From positions 88,162,061 to 88,226,060 of the forward strand of contig NC_065921.1 of assembly GCF_024586455.1 (NCBI RefSeq): a stretch of 64,000 bases of DNA, written 5' to 3'. The position numbers and the translations under genes were made by a program. Positions 35,730 through 46,999 of this stretch are shown here, in pieces (within the stretch, counting starts at the first letter, position 1; every line of letters starts with the position of its first letter). The notes below the pieces were generated by a model. The model searched no databases, had not been told where the DNA came from, and saw only the letters and a list, made by a program, of their open reading frames with translations. The DNA is from Bactrocera neohumeralis (taxonomy: Eukaryota > Arthropoda > Insecta > Diptera > Tephritidae).

Positions 35730-37650
35730 CATCCAACATCGTTCTTCGCTCTTCCTTTAATTTTGAGTATTACAATGGGCACCTAACTTAATTACTATCC
35801 TATTCTCCTCTTTCTATCTACATCAGTTGCATTCATCTGCAATATCAGTTTCCTGCAGCGCATTGAACACCAGCTCATCACACAAAATGCTGAATTTATA
35901 TGCATTTTGATTCCTGCGATCATTATTGTCAGCCTTAAAAGGCTTATTAGTAATTTTACGAGCCATCGTTTGCGGTTCCCAACTTTTCTACCACACAATT
36001 CCTTTATTTCCACGCTTCGCATAATTAAAAATGACACTTAATTTGCAACCAATTCATTTTCGAAGTGCTCACTTCCCACCAAGGAGCTGCACCGGCCTTA
36101 TGGCCGACAAAATATATACAAATAGCGAAGCGGTGGCTTGAAATATGCGAGGCTCAGCACAAATACGCGCCTTAAGTGCGACATTAAAATTGCATTCAAG
36201 GTCGTAAAGCGCGAAAATTTACCGACAAATACGAGTACACTAAATATACAAAAGGGAGACGACGAGGATCTACGCTCAGTCGGCACGCAATAGCGCTGCC
36301 AGTGGAATTCGCCGGTTTTATAGGTTTCGATCGCGAATTGCAGCAAAAACTGGTGAATCCGGTGTGGTAGCTGCTGGTTGCTGTATTTCTCGCTTAAAAT
36401 TTATATCCGATGGTGGGCAGTCCTTTGTTTTTTGTCAATAATGTCATTTGGAGTCGCAAGGCCTATCAATTCATGCACATGCGCGACGGTTTACAGGCAG
36501 TTTGCATTTTGGCAGGTAGGGAATGTGGTCTTTTTTAGATATTTTTCACCGATCATATGCTTAAGTTCTATTATATAGACAGTTATTGATTGTAAAGCAT
36601 ACAGTTTTACATATTTATATATATTTTTGAATCAAAATGCTAACAATTGCTAACCAATTCCGTTCCAATCTACTATATCTAGCAGCACCTTTCAAGCACT
36701 TTTGTTTTTATTTCGCTTTTTAATTTCATTAAAAATGACAAACCGAAAAACTTCAATGAAAGCCATAAATTCTCAGCGACAGCGACGCAGCGCTGCTCGG
36801 CATTCGCCATCGAGTCACATGACAATTAACAACTTTAGTAGCGCTGCAGGTGCAACAGGCAACAGGCAGCCAAGCGACCACATGCGTGTCAACAACCTGT
36901 TGCGCTGGCGCACTTACCACATTTTCGCTTTCGATTTCCTTTTCTGCTCGTTCTTTGTACTTGCTTTGATTTTTTCACCGTTCTCTGCTTCGTTGACGCG
37001 CCTCAATCGTCATGTCATTTAATTGAGTCACAATTAAATGGCATTTTATTGCCGACGACTATCAACGCGGCCGCCGAAAGCAGCAACGACAGCGTTAACT
37101 GCGTGCAGTCGCTGTGGCAACATCAATTCTTCTGCGTAAGTGTGTGTGTATTGCGATCGTTAAAACGCGTCTTTAGAAAATCTTAATTAATGCATCATAT
37201 AACCAATTGGATATGTAATTTTATAGCCCAGTACGCACACACACATACATGTATAAAATATATGTACGCTTGAAGCAACAACATGCCGGGGACAGGTTGA
37301 CAGAAGTGTGCGGTTAATGTGGCATAATTTATGTGCAACATGCCGCATTCAACGTATCAATGTTGCATTTGTCATTAGTTCGCCATCGATTGACTGTCGT
37401 GCCGACAGTTTGGTTGCCTTGCCTGCTGATTTCTAGCAACATTAACGAGCTTAGCGGTGTAGTTAGCTTCTGTCAGTCGATACTCTCCGTCTCACTCGCT
37501 CTCTTCCTTTCCCTCTCTCTGTGTATACGAGTATTTCGTATGGATATGTCAATATCTAAGTATTATTGCACACGAAAGTACATGAAAACCACAAATTCAA
37601 TCAAGAACTGAAGTTTCCAAACTCAAGTGTTATGTAGCGGGAAACAGGGT
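35730..37650. other. No recognisable gene
   Basis: The open frame at 36702-37022 ends in a hydrophobic stretch but is not recognised. The remainder is AT-rich with GTGTG words near 37140. Confidence 0.35.
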
Positions 37651-37654
37651 GCTA

Positions 37655-38345
37655 CAAAAGTACAAAAAAATACTATCCAATGAAATTTGTGATGTTTAAG
37701 GAGACGATGCTGTATCAGTTCGTGTAGCACAACAATGGTTCGCTCGCTTCCGTTCGGAAATTTCGATATGAAAGATGCACCTCGCTCTGATCGACCTATC
37801 GTTGAAAACGTTGATGAAATTACGGAAAAGATTGAACAGCACCATCACAAAAACAGCCATGACATCGCTAACGAATTTAACACTGGTCATCAAACGGGTT
37901 TGAACCATTTAGAAAAAGCTGGCTACAAAAAGAAGCTGCTGTTTGGGTGCCACATGCATTTTCTGTGAAAAATTTAATGAACCGAATTAACATCTGCGTT
38001 TCTTTGCTGAAACGAAATGAAATCGAACCATTTCTAAAGCGAGACAAAAAGTGTATCAAATACAACAATAATGTGCGAAAGAGATCATGGTGCAAGCGCG
38101 CTGAAGCTCAACAAATGGTCGCAAAGCCAGGATTGTCGCCTCGAAAGATTATGCTGAGTGTTTGGTGGGATTTGGAAAGGAATCATGCATTATGAGCTGC
38201 TCCAGCCTGGTCGAACGATTGATTCTACATTTTACTGTCAACAACTGATGAGATTGAAGCAAGCAATCGAAAAAAACGGCCAGAACTGATCAACAGAAAG
38301 GGCTTCGTTTTCCATCAGGACAACGATAGACCACACACCATCTTT
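37655..38345 (+). mobile_element. Mariner, second copy of the 31312 family, 3'-truncated
   Basis: Closely parallels 31385-32035 at the nucleotide level (for example the shared run around AACATCTGCGTTTCTTTGCT). The N-terminal region is better preserved than in the other copy: LPFGNFDMKDAPRSDRPIVE, NVDEITEKIEQHHHKNSHDI and ANEFNTGHQTGLNHLEKAGY are readable. The first catalytic Asp block is deleted (KRDKKCIKYNNN replaces LTGDEKWIKYDNN). The element stops within the second Asp block (HQDN.RPHT) at about 38345, where unrelated hairpin-rich sequence begins. It has no 3' terminal repeat. Confidence 0.85.
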
Positions 38346-38349
38346 TTCG

Positions 38350-38480
38350 GCTAATATGTATGCCATGCATAAATGGCATGCCATCTACTGTATGCTGCAG
38401 TATATCGGAATATAGTCCGATCTAAAATATTAACTAAAAAGTAGCTCACCGCAAATATAAACAGGCAGTTTAATTAACTA
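38350..38480. other. Hairpin-rich segment after the truncated mariner
   Basis: Contains ATGCCAT-GCATAA-ATGGCAT at about 38360-38380 and TCGGA-ATATAG-TCCGA near 38406-38421. I see no coding content. It may be part of another non-autonomous element whose ends I cannot define. Confidence 0.4.
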
Positions 38481-38513
38481 TATGTACAGGAAGGTTGCGG
38501 AAGTCGTTAAATG

Positions 38514-38665
38514 CAAACGAAATGGTCAATGACCTAAAATATAAACAAAGGTTTTTGACTTGGCTAACGGTAAACAAAGGTTATGGTCTTTGATAAATGT
38601 AAGCAAAAGGATCATTGACCTCATAATATGTAAAAAGGGTCATTGATCACAAAATGTAAACAAAA
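38514..38665. repeat. Degenerate tandem repeat, about 30-bp unit
   Basis: Five or six units related to TAAACAAAGGTCATTGACCT plus about ten variable bases, 27-31 bp apart. The best ones carry the palindrome GGTCA-n-TGACC. The units are well diverged, so the array is old. Confidence 0.6.
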
Positions 38666-38794
38666 ATTGAGCGTTGCAAGTTGAAAGAGCGTAAAATATT
38701 CCACTACATCCGAACTTAGCCCCTACTTACTTGTGTTTAATGTTAAAATATTGTAGTTTTTAACATATGTAGGTACTTGAATATAAATATTTCT

Positions 38795-38935
38795 GCACTT
38801 CTTCAATGACTCCGGCGATGTCGAACCTATTGGACTTCTAAAGTAAGCTTTGCATAAAATTTACCAGTAGCGCACTTTGTATTCGAATCTCTAAATTTTG
38901 TTCGACTTCAATTATTTTCTAATCCCAGTAATCCC
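38795..38935 (-). repeat. Two-copy dispersed repeat (copy 1)
   Basis: Related to 39735-39870. Shared landmarks are CTTC(T)TCAATGACT...GCGATxTCGAA, then GCTT(T)GCATAAAATTTACC against GCTTCGTATAAAACTTATCC, then GCGCACTT/GCGTACTT and AGAATC. In the second copy the minus strand is open for 79 codons (FRMDFRYTLEDWCEVHYQED and onward). I recognise no family. Confidence 0.5.
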
Positions 38936-39479
38936 ATATAGTCACCCTGTATAACAAATTTGACTTCTAATATGCAATGAAGCTACATTTTATTGCTCAT
39001 CAATTCGTAAGTGCTCATATGGCCACCACATTACCGCTCAATACTCACGCTTCCCTAACCGCGCAATACTAAAAAGCAATTACTACTACATATGCAAATA
39101 TCTTGGATGGTTAATCGTTACTAGAATTTTATAACCGGATGAGAATAATGTTTGGTTGGCGATATGAAAGTCAGTAGTGGCTGCAGAACTCTTTAATGCC
39201 CCCAGAACAGGTGCGCTTTTTTTCTCAAAGCGAGTACGCGAAATTGCAATTCGGCTGCGTAAACTCGAAGTTGCAGGTCGAGCGGTCGTTAACTCGCTAA
39301 AGGATGTGGTAATGTTCAAGTAATTTCCACTGGAATTTGTAAACCGAATTTTATAGTGTCAAAGGAATTAGAAAGTAGTAGAAGCAATTACTACAGATAT
39401 TAAAGTGAACTTGATTTCGTTGGAGAAGAGATTAACAGAGTTAAGCAACGAAGATGATATTGGAATTTGATCACTTTGC

Positions 39480-39715
39480 GAAGGTAGGTAGGTAGGGTGG
39501 CTGTCTCAGGACCTCCCTGACCTTTAGGAAACCCATTGTGTTACCACCGCGACTAAAACCCCCGCACTCTATTGGCTTATCTCAAGAAACCCTTGACCGA
39601 TAGTTACGATTATTTTCCTATATAGAGCTTCACAATCGCACATGAGATGTTTGATAATCTTCTCGTCTTCTATCCTTAGTCTACTGTCCACATTTACAGA
39701 CTTCTGAAAATCTGA
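39480..39715 (-). pseudogene. I-superclade-like LINE 3' end with (ACCT)n tail
   Basis: The minus strand reads RIEDEKIIKHLMCDCEALYR then KIIVTIGQGFLEISQ, a C-terminal zinc-motif region. A short 3' segment and an ACCT repeat (AGGTAGGTAGGT on the plus strand at 39483-39496) close it. The 3' segment matches 63640-63700 (GGTGGCTGTCTCAGGACC against GAGTGGCTACCTCAGGTC). Confidence 0.65.
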
Positions 39716-39734
39716 AACACATCTTTTATATTTC

Positions 39735-39870
39735 TTGAAGCAATGACTTCAGCGATCTCGAATCAAGGGAGCTTATATAATACATATGCTTCGTATAAAA
39801 CTTATCCGCAGCGTACTTCATTTTAGAATCCTCTTGATAATGGACCTCGCACCAGTCTTCTAAGGTATAT
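39735..39870 (-). repeat. Two-copy dispersed repeat (copy 2)
   Basis: Partner of 38795-38935. The minus-strand frame continues to 39965 and includes YTLEDWCEVHYQEDSKMKYA then ADKFYTKHMYYISSLDSRSL. It looks protein-like, but the first copy has stops in the equivalent frame. The product is unknown. Confidence 0.5.
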
Positions 39871-39969
39871 CTAAAGTCCATCCTAAACAGTGTGAATACT
39901 AAGGTATTTGCGTGAAGATGGAAAAACAAGTCATTCCCAGACAAAAAACAAGATTGAACCATCACTTTT

Positions 39970-41685
39970 TCGTTGTTAGTTCTTTAATGAAGTCTTTCAA
40001 GAACTGATTTATAAAAAATGTCTTTGGAAAAATATTTCTCTAATTAAGCTCTCTGAAACTCTTCTCGTCATATTGTGAGACGAGAAGTGAAGCATAACTT
40101 GAAATTCCTCTTTTACATGAAGGCATAATAGGCTTCACTAAGCAGTGAAGATTCATTCAGTGAAATCTATACAATAGAACAAGAGAAAAATTACATAATT
40201 ATCTAAACCCTTAATTCCTCAATATCCAATTCGAAAAAAGAATGCTGTGAAAAACTTATTTTTCGAGCTTCGTGAACTGAGCCACCAGTTCGCCCTAAAT
40301 CTATCAAGCTTCCACACCGCTAAGGGTAATATAATACATAATTAATTTAAAATCCATTAACTGTGCTTATCCGTCTCCATCGTGATAAAATAATACACCA
40401 TAAGAGGCACGAATTAACCCAAATACACAAGCAATTAAACCGCTACCCCCCATAAGGCACTGAAAGGACTTTGCGCTACCGCTGAGCTTGCCACAACTTA
40501 AAGTCTGACAAATTACACATTCAGAAATATCCCCAAAACTAGTGTTTGCTGAGTGTTTTTATCCCCTTTTTTTGGTTTCTGTAAAACGGATTAGCAAACT
40601 GGTACGTAAAACTAGCAGTTTGCTTGCTCACTGACGGAAATCTCACGCTGCTAGCGACTGAGCGAGAAAGTCTTCTGCGGAATCCAAGTGCTTTTGGTCA
40701 TTAATCATACGAAAAATTCTTATCTACCTTCACCTCAGCGGACACAGACACGCACACGGCATGTAGTTGCCATCAACGGCAAGCGATCAACCAACCGCAC
40801 AACAACAAAAGCAACAAGCAACCGCTTAGCTGGTAATCATAATAAATGTAAATGTGAGTTTTGAGCAAGAAAAACACTTTCCAGCGTTTAGCAGCTGCCA
40901 GCGAGTGAAGCATGATTATGGCTGCGGATGTAGTAGGCCTCAACGCCGCACACACCCACCCCCACACGAACGGCGCTGCCGCAAACTTTAATCTAATATC
41001 TTTGTTTGCAACTTAGTAGCTGTGCTGTGGCGCTGTGGGGCTGCGGTCGCTTGTGGCATGCCACTGTTTGGTCCGAAAATTAGCGCTTGAATGTTGTTTG
41101 CCTGTAATCATAATCGCCGCTGGACAGCAGCAACAACAACAACAGCAGCACTAGAAATCACAATGTTTTAATCCTGCGTGTGCTTGTGGCAGCTTGGGGG
41201 GGCAATTGCGGGCGGCTAGGCGGCGTTGGCGTAGGTGGCAGTAAAGTGCAAAACTAATCAGCAATAAAATGGCCACAAAAAATAATGTTGAAAGTAATGG
41301 AAAAGTAACGGCGGATATGTGCATATGTGTATGTGGGTGTGTTTGTGTGTGTGGTGGGCAATAAAAGTAGTGGAAAGCTATAAAAATGCCAACTATAGTT
41401 CGAAGAAATCAAACGTGCGGCCATTAAAGCAAAAAGTTGACGATGAGCAGGCGGAAAAAAGTAACTGAGAAGTGAGTTAGGCTTTTAATTCTTCATATAT
41501 ATCAGTTGATCGAATTTGACCCGGACTAACAAAAATTAAACTACATTTTTACACATTTTGGAATTAGTCAGCAAGATATCGCAATATTGGAGAAAAATTT
41601 CGGACACTGCACTGTGATGGATCCATCAGAACAGATCTTAATGCAAGACTAGCCAATTTAATTGCTGCTGTTGGTAATAGAAAAA
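39970..41685. other. No recognisable gene
   Basis: 41120-41160 is a CAA/CAG triplet cluster and 41315-41360 a GTGTG cluster. 40730-41240 is GC-richer without a recognised exon. Confidence 0.35.
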
Positions 41686-41689
41686 TGTA

Positions 41690-42800
41690 AAATGCAACCT
41701 GGGTCTTGGTTCAGATGCAGTTTAAGTTCGGTTATATTAATCTTGTAAGCTTTTAAGCCACGCATAGACCAGTTTTGGTCCTTAGCAATGCCAGATGGAG
41801 TGCCGTTACGTAGTATCAGAGAAGAAGTCATCCTTCAGGAAGCCTGCGATTGACAAGAATTTCGATGGGTTCTGCAGTCTCACTATCGACACCTCCTCCA
41901 GCGTTTTATACTGTAAGGCCCCGCCTGGTTTGCTCTTGACATTTCCTGCAGTCATCTCAATCTATCAGCCCCATTCTTCAGGCGTGTGCCGTCACCAGAT
42001 TGTCCATTTATGTTCCTACAGTCGCTTCTATCAAAAATGACAGGAGTGTGTTTTTGAACCCCCAGCTTTGGAGTTGAGCTTTGCAGTTTGCATCCTGCTA
42101 GATCATTCCAGCGAATTTTAACTTTCCACGGCAGAGCACTGAATGGAATCTTGTCCAGTACATGTTAAAGACAATTCATCGATTTACCAATGTTGGTTAC
42201 GTTATCGGATGGCAGCCATACACCACTCTTGGCAATCTCCTTCATCATCAATGCCTTTGTGGTCTGGCACCGGATAGAAGTGAAGTCGCTTATTTCTGGC
42301 GACACTCTGCACTGCAGTTCTGCTTCTCAAGACACTTCTGGCCTATATGCGATACGAGGTTACTGCTTTGATTGCTGCTTTGCAGTCTATGTAGATGTTG
42401 AATTAGGGGATACTCCAGCTGACATATTAGAGGCTGGCTCTGCGGCCTTCTTAATAGCAAAGACCTCTTCATGGAAAATGCAACAGTGGTTCGGGAACTT
42501 AAAAGGCTGTCTTTTAGCTCTAGACAGTATATCCGTCCTAGATTTTCGAGCCATTCGTATTAAATTTTTAACTGTTGTTAAGTGGGGTCATGTAGTCGAT
42601 ACTTGCTGAATATTTATATAGGTACCACCGCACCGTGGAGCATAAATGGTCTTATGCTAGCTGTGTAACAACCAGTGCATGAAAGAGGGAGAAAGCCTCC
42701 CGGTTATGCCGACAGATCATCGGCATGCATATAATGCATTGTTAGCCTTCTTCACTCTTTCTTCCACTCTCTTTCTTTCCACTGCAGTTTGCTGTTCAAG
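41690..42800 (-). pseudogene. I-like LINE: RT thumb, RNase H and C-terminus
   Basis: This is the longest contiguous 3' portion of this superclade here. From 42800 downward: EERVKKANNALYACR then GRLSPSFMHWLLHS, an RT thumb. Next is HEEVFAIKKAAEPASNMSAG, the start of RNase H block 2. After frameshifts near 42400 come the DSQAAIKAV-like part, SYRI.RSVLRSRTAV text, and HFYPVPDHKGIDDEGDCQEW-like text standing for WVPGHKGIDGNEIADE. The C-terminal LEEVSIVRLQNPSKFLSIAG lies near 41820-41900. The zinc motif is largely decayed. Several stops and frameshifts make the copy inactive. Confidence 0.65.
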
Positions 42801-42889
42801 ACCTACCCCAAGTTACTTGAAGCGGTTCCTGGGAGTTAGTTGTGTTCAAAGCATTAGCAAGGTTCACATGGCTGCAGTGATAAACGTGC

Positions 42890-43190
42890 CATTGACATTC
42901 ACGCGGTGAGGCTGAAGATTTCGGAGGACGCAATTTGTCGAAGTTGCAGAGAAAAGATGAGGTAGAAATATCTAAACACTTTCTCCTTCACTTACCAGAT
43001 TTCGCCAGACTAAGACTTGCTGCATCTTGCTTGCCATTCTCGAACCCTGCGAATTGGCTGTTCTAGGTGCTTTGTGGCTATACAATGGTCGGTTTGATCC
43101 GCACTCAGAAGTTCTGGGAATCACAACGGACATCTCTAGCTGTTTAAGTGGGATTATTATCTAGCTAACTGTGTGTGAGTCATAACCAAA
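42890..43190 (+). pseudogene. I-like LINE C-terminal fragment, plus strand
   Basis: The plus strand reads DIHAVRLKISEDAICRSCRE. After a one-base shift come DEVEISKHFLLHLPDFARLR and LAASCLPFSNPANWLF. This is the CxxC...H zinc motif with the last Cys replaced (LHLPDF instead of xxCPAF). It lies head-to-head with the minus-strand copy at 41690-42800, so the two are separate insertions. Confidence 0.6.
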
Positions 43191-43194
43191 AATG

Positions 43195-45190
43195 CATGCT
43201 TATCAAACCAAAAGGGGTGGTTACGAAAACTCCCTGTAATATCAAATAAATTTTTAGAACATCCAACAAATTGCAACAATCCTTCTACCAGCTATTTACA
43301 TAAATTTTGCAAATCTCAATCTATCATGTTCACACTTTACGCATTATGTCTCAACTTGCCGCATTAAGTGCTCAATCTTTTGCAGATTTCTGCGTTTGCG
43401 TCGCTCGATCATTATTTTACACCAATTTACAACCCAGAAAATTAATGCAAACTATTTGCAATGCTAACGAAGCAGCAAGCAAACGTTGACAATTTATCAA
43501 GAAACAACAAACCGCCAACAAAACAACAACAAGCCAGGCACTGTGTGGCAAGTAAAGCAGGTGAAGCCGCAACTAAACCAAATCAAATAGACTGCAGCCG
43601 CACACAAACGCTTAAAGAACACAAAATAATGTAATATCAAGCGGGAGAAATGTGTGTGTGAGTGTTGGTATAAATGATGGTGTGTGTGTGTGTGTGTTAT
43701 TGTATAATCGCGCGCCGGCGGCAGTTTGGTGGAAAATCCAAGCATTATAAACCGCCGTGTTGCGGGTGTTTATGAAAATGTTGACCAACTTTGTTGACAA
43801 ATGAGAAATCGCCGGCAAATTTACACGCACGCACCTCACAAACCACACACACACACACAGCTGTACACATACACTGATACCCACACTCCTCCCGTTTGCA
43901 ACAATAACTAACGCCTGAATGCGGAATAACAGGAAAAAAAATTCAGAAATTCGAAAGCAAAACAAAAGATTAGCGCTAAATTGCAAAATACAACAAACAG
44001 TGCAACAACAACAACAACAATTGCAAACACAAAATCGTGTTACAACATTGTTAATCCCGTATGCAAGCAGCCGTGGTCATTATGAAGGCTGGCCGAGCTG
44101 CTGAGCTGAGCAAACTTGACTCGCCTGGCGGTGCGGCGGCAGGGCGTTGGGTGTTGGGAGGCCTGCTCGGACGCCGGCAGCGCGCAACTCAGCCGCCGAC
44201 CAGCCAGTTGGCTAGCCAGCACTTTAAATGGCTTTTTGGGCAAACTTTGCATGCAATATGAAATATGATGCGGTCGAACATGCAACCACAACAACAGAAA
44301 CAACAAGAGCAACAACAACAACAAAGAAACAATTGAAAATGCACAGCAAACGGCGCGTAAGGATGGTAGCCGGCGAATGCGCAGCGTTTTGTTGCACGCT
44401 TTGCACTTTCAAATGGTATCACAAACAACAACTATAACAACAACAAGGACGTGCAGCACTGCCAGCGCATGAGAAATTGCTAAATTGTGAAATTGCTCGG
44501 TGGAAGTGCAGCAACGTGAAGTAAGCGCGGCGTGGCGGTGTGGCGGCGTGCCTAAGCATGCTGTGATTATTTCCAGCCAAACAGTCAAGTTGTTGTATGC
44601 AGATAAAAGCATAATTTTGTACCGCTTAAAGTAGTTGCCGCTGCCGCACTCATTTTGATTGATGAAATTGCTCGTGTGCAACGGCGCGGCGCGGTCGGTT
44701 GCGAGCGCGTGTTGCAGCAAGCAATTTACAGTGGCTGCTAATGTTGCAACCGCTTTTCCCAATCATCAGCTGCCTCTTGTTGTTGTTTTGTGTTGAATTC
44801 ATGGGTCTTTACATGGCTAACCTCGGCACCGGAACACACCCACACGTTCATTGACCGCCTATTATTGCCTGCAATTGTGTATTATTTTCGTGCACATGCA
44901 TGTCTATTCATGTCCAATAATGAACTTTCATGCACTTTTAGTGTTTCTTTTCTCTGCCAAATTGCGAAATCGCCCACTTGAAAATCGATACATAAATCAT
45001 ATTCGGGGCGAAAAATTCCAAAATCCCACTAAAGACAATAGGGTTCTATCGTTTGGATAGGAGATATACAAATATTCATAGATATACATACATACATATG
45101 TACATATGTATAATCACTTATAATATATGAATTTTATGTAATGCCTTATGTTTATGGGCTTAATTATGAGTGTCGGTTACCACTTCTGTT
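43195..45190. other. No recognisable gene; triplet and CA repeats
   Basis: (GT)n at about 43680-43697, (CA)n at 43843-43859, and CAA clusters at 44000-44025 and 44285-44330. 44050-44800 is GC-richer with overlapping frames on both strands; I recognise none. Confidence 0.35.
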
Positions 45191-45196
45191 AGACGT

Positions 45197-45215
45197 CAGC
45201 TCGAGCCTCGAGCTG
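45197..45215. repeat. Perfect 19-bp palindrome
   Basis: CAGCTCGAG-C-CTCGAGCTG. It stands alone in AT-rich sequence. It could be a cruciform, a transposon end or chance. Confidence 0.8.
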
Positions 45216-45219
45216 ATAT

Positions 45220-46175
45220 TTGTGCTGTGGTGATTAAGATATGAAAAGATCTTCGTAGTTTGGGTAGTCGGTCTTTTAACCTTTCGGTCGATACAAGAAT
45301 GGATTTTACTTAGACAGTTTAGAACGCCAGTTCACTTAAAATATCGTCAAAAAGGCTTTTCGAAAAATCGAAAGGGCTTCAAGCATTGTTGAGGGAAATG
45401 ATATCAATTCCAGCTATTCGCCAGGTTCGCCGAAGATATAACTGACGAGATGTTTCGACAACAGTCTTGCAAAAGCTGAATGCTGGAGGAGAAAGTGCCT
45501 TATCAGCCTTACCATATGTACGTCTATTAGGCAATGACCAATAGATTAAATGAGATTACAATTTGAGGAATGCATTGCGATCCGCGGTCTCTCCTGTTAT
45601 TAAAACTCTTCGTGTCACCGAGCTGTTCCCAACAGACTTTGTTTGATTTGTAAGATCAAACGGTTAAACTCAATAAAGATTCTTCAAGTTCTTAAAAAAA
45701 ACTAAAGGTCGTTACTGGGCTGAGAAATATTTCATTCTTGGCTTTTGGGTTTAGTGTTGCTGCGTCCGCTGATTTACGTTTGGCTCGTCTAACCTTAGAA
45801 CCACTTTGAAACGTGTCTTTTTGGTTGTAACTAGTATCATCTTTTGCTATCATACCTCCATCGTCAGCGACTTTAATTTTTTTGTCGTCATTTGGCTCTT
45901 CATCAGGGGGCTGAGGATCCATCGTTGCATATGTGACAACAAAACCAGCCTCCTTAATTCTTCCGAAGTGAGGTGACTTAGTGAAGCTACTGTATAATGG
46001 TTGTAATGTGTTCTCTCGCCAGTTGCCGGGCTCGTTCTACTTTCGATGTCGTGGCAATCCTAGAGTATGAATTCCGATGTCTCTCCTGCTTAGTCGCAAA
46101 AACGACGTTGATCCATGGAACGGTAAGCTAATCGTGCAGATGAGCCGCCTGCACTGATCTATGTAAAACCCCACA
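45220..46175. other. Unidentified; one open frame on the minus strand
   Basis: The minus-strand frame 45922-45692 starts MDPQPPDEEPNDDKKIKVAD. It is acidic first and basic later (KVRRAKRKSADAA), and open for 76 codons. It could be the N-terminus of a LINE ORF1 or a host fragment; I cannot decide. The rest (45220-45690) shows nothing I recognise. Confidence 0.3.
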
Positions 46176-46179
46176 AGCT

Positions 46180-46990
46180 ATCTTAATTTGTCTCTAGGAA
46201 GAGCGATTAGTTTCTTGGACTGTTTCTATCATACTCTCCCAGTAACATCCTTACCAGTCGAAGTGCTGGCGCTTGTTAGCAGTTGCGTTGTCTACTGGCC
46301 CTTTCCTCTACTGCGTAGTTCCTCTCGTAATGTAACCAATGAATGTGTCCGGTCCTTTTGGACTGTTTGCCGCAACTTCTTTCGCTAGGTGATCAGCTAC
46401 ATCATTTCCATTGTTTCCTCTATGTCCAGAGGTCCACACTCACAGGATATTGTCAACTGTGGTAACCCTGTAAAGTACTTTTGTATTATCCAATACCATT
46501 ATTGATCTAATTTCAATGGATGAGATTTCTTGAAGTGCCCTTGACTATCACTGAGAATAACTATTCGTTCTATATACTAGTTTTTCTCCAGTAAGAACTT
46601 CTGCCAAAGCGGCAGCATGAAAATTACTGAGAGGGTGTGGGTTAATGGATATACTGCGTTCCAAACTAAGCCACAAGAATCTCGCAGTCGCATAAGAGAT
46701 AGTTCTTGACCAGCGCCTGCTAAGCTCATGCGAAGTCCGGAATTCCAGAGCTGCAATGGGAAGGAAAAACAGAGAACTAACTAATCTGTGTTGCAGTTTC
46801 CAAGGATTCCACTATGTCGAGGCATTCACACTCGACTGGCAATAAAGTAGCTTGATACCAACGATAATGAGGTCAGACACTCTTTAACTAACTGGGACCC
46901 TACAGTGAGTGAGACCTTCAAAAATATAGGAGATCCTACTACATTAAGGTAAGAATGAAACTGTGTGAGCCACGAATTTAAAAGCTGACA
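46180..46990 (-). pseudogene. LINE RNase H remnant
   Basis: The minus strand shows NFHAAALAEVLTGEKLVYRT, then the RNase H middle block around ILSDSQGH, then VWTSGHRGNNGNDVADHLAK at about 46370-46430. This is the last RNase H block with its Gly-Asn-Asp-x-Ala-Asp metal and substrate region preserved. Stops and frameshifts elsewhere (for example the codon before VWTSGH) inactivate it. The upper part, 46650-46990, is only weakly readable. Confidence 0.6.
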
Positions 46991-46999
46991 CTGAGAGAT

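Noticed and set aside
44189..44431. Leu/Val/Cys-rich frames as membrane proteins
   Set aside because: They arise from CAA/GTT triplet repeats read in alternative frames.
45266..45296. TTTGGGTAGTCGGTCTTTT as a mariner terminus of the 31312 family
   Set aside because: Only the first ten or so bases agree and there is no inverted partner or TA flank pattern.
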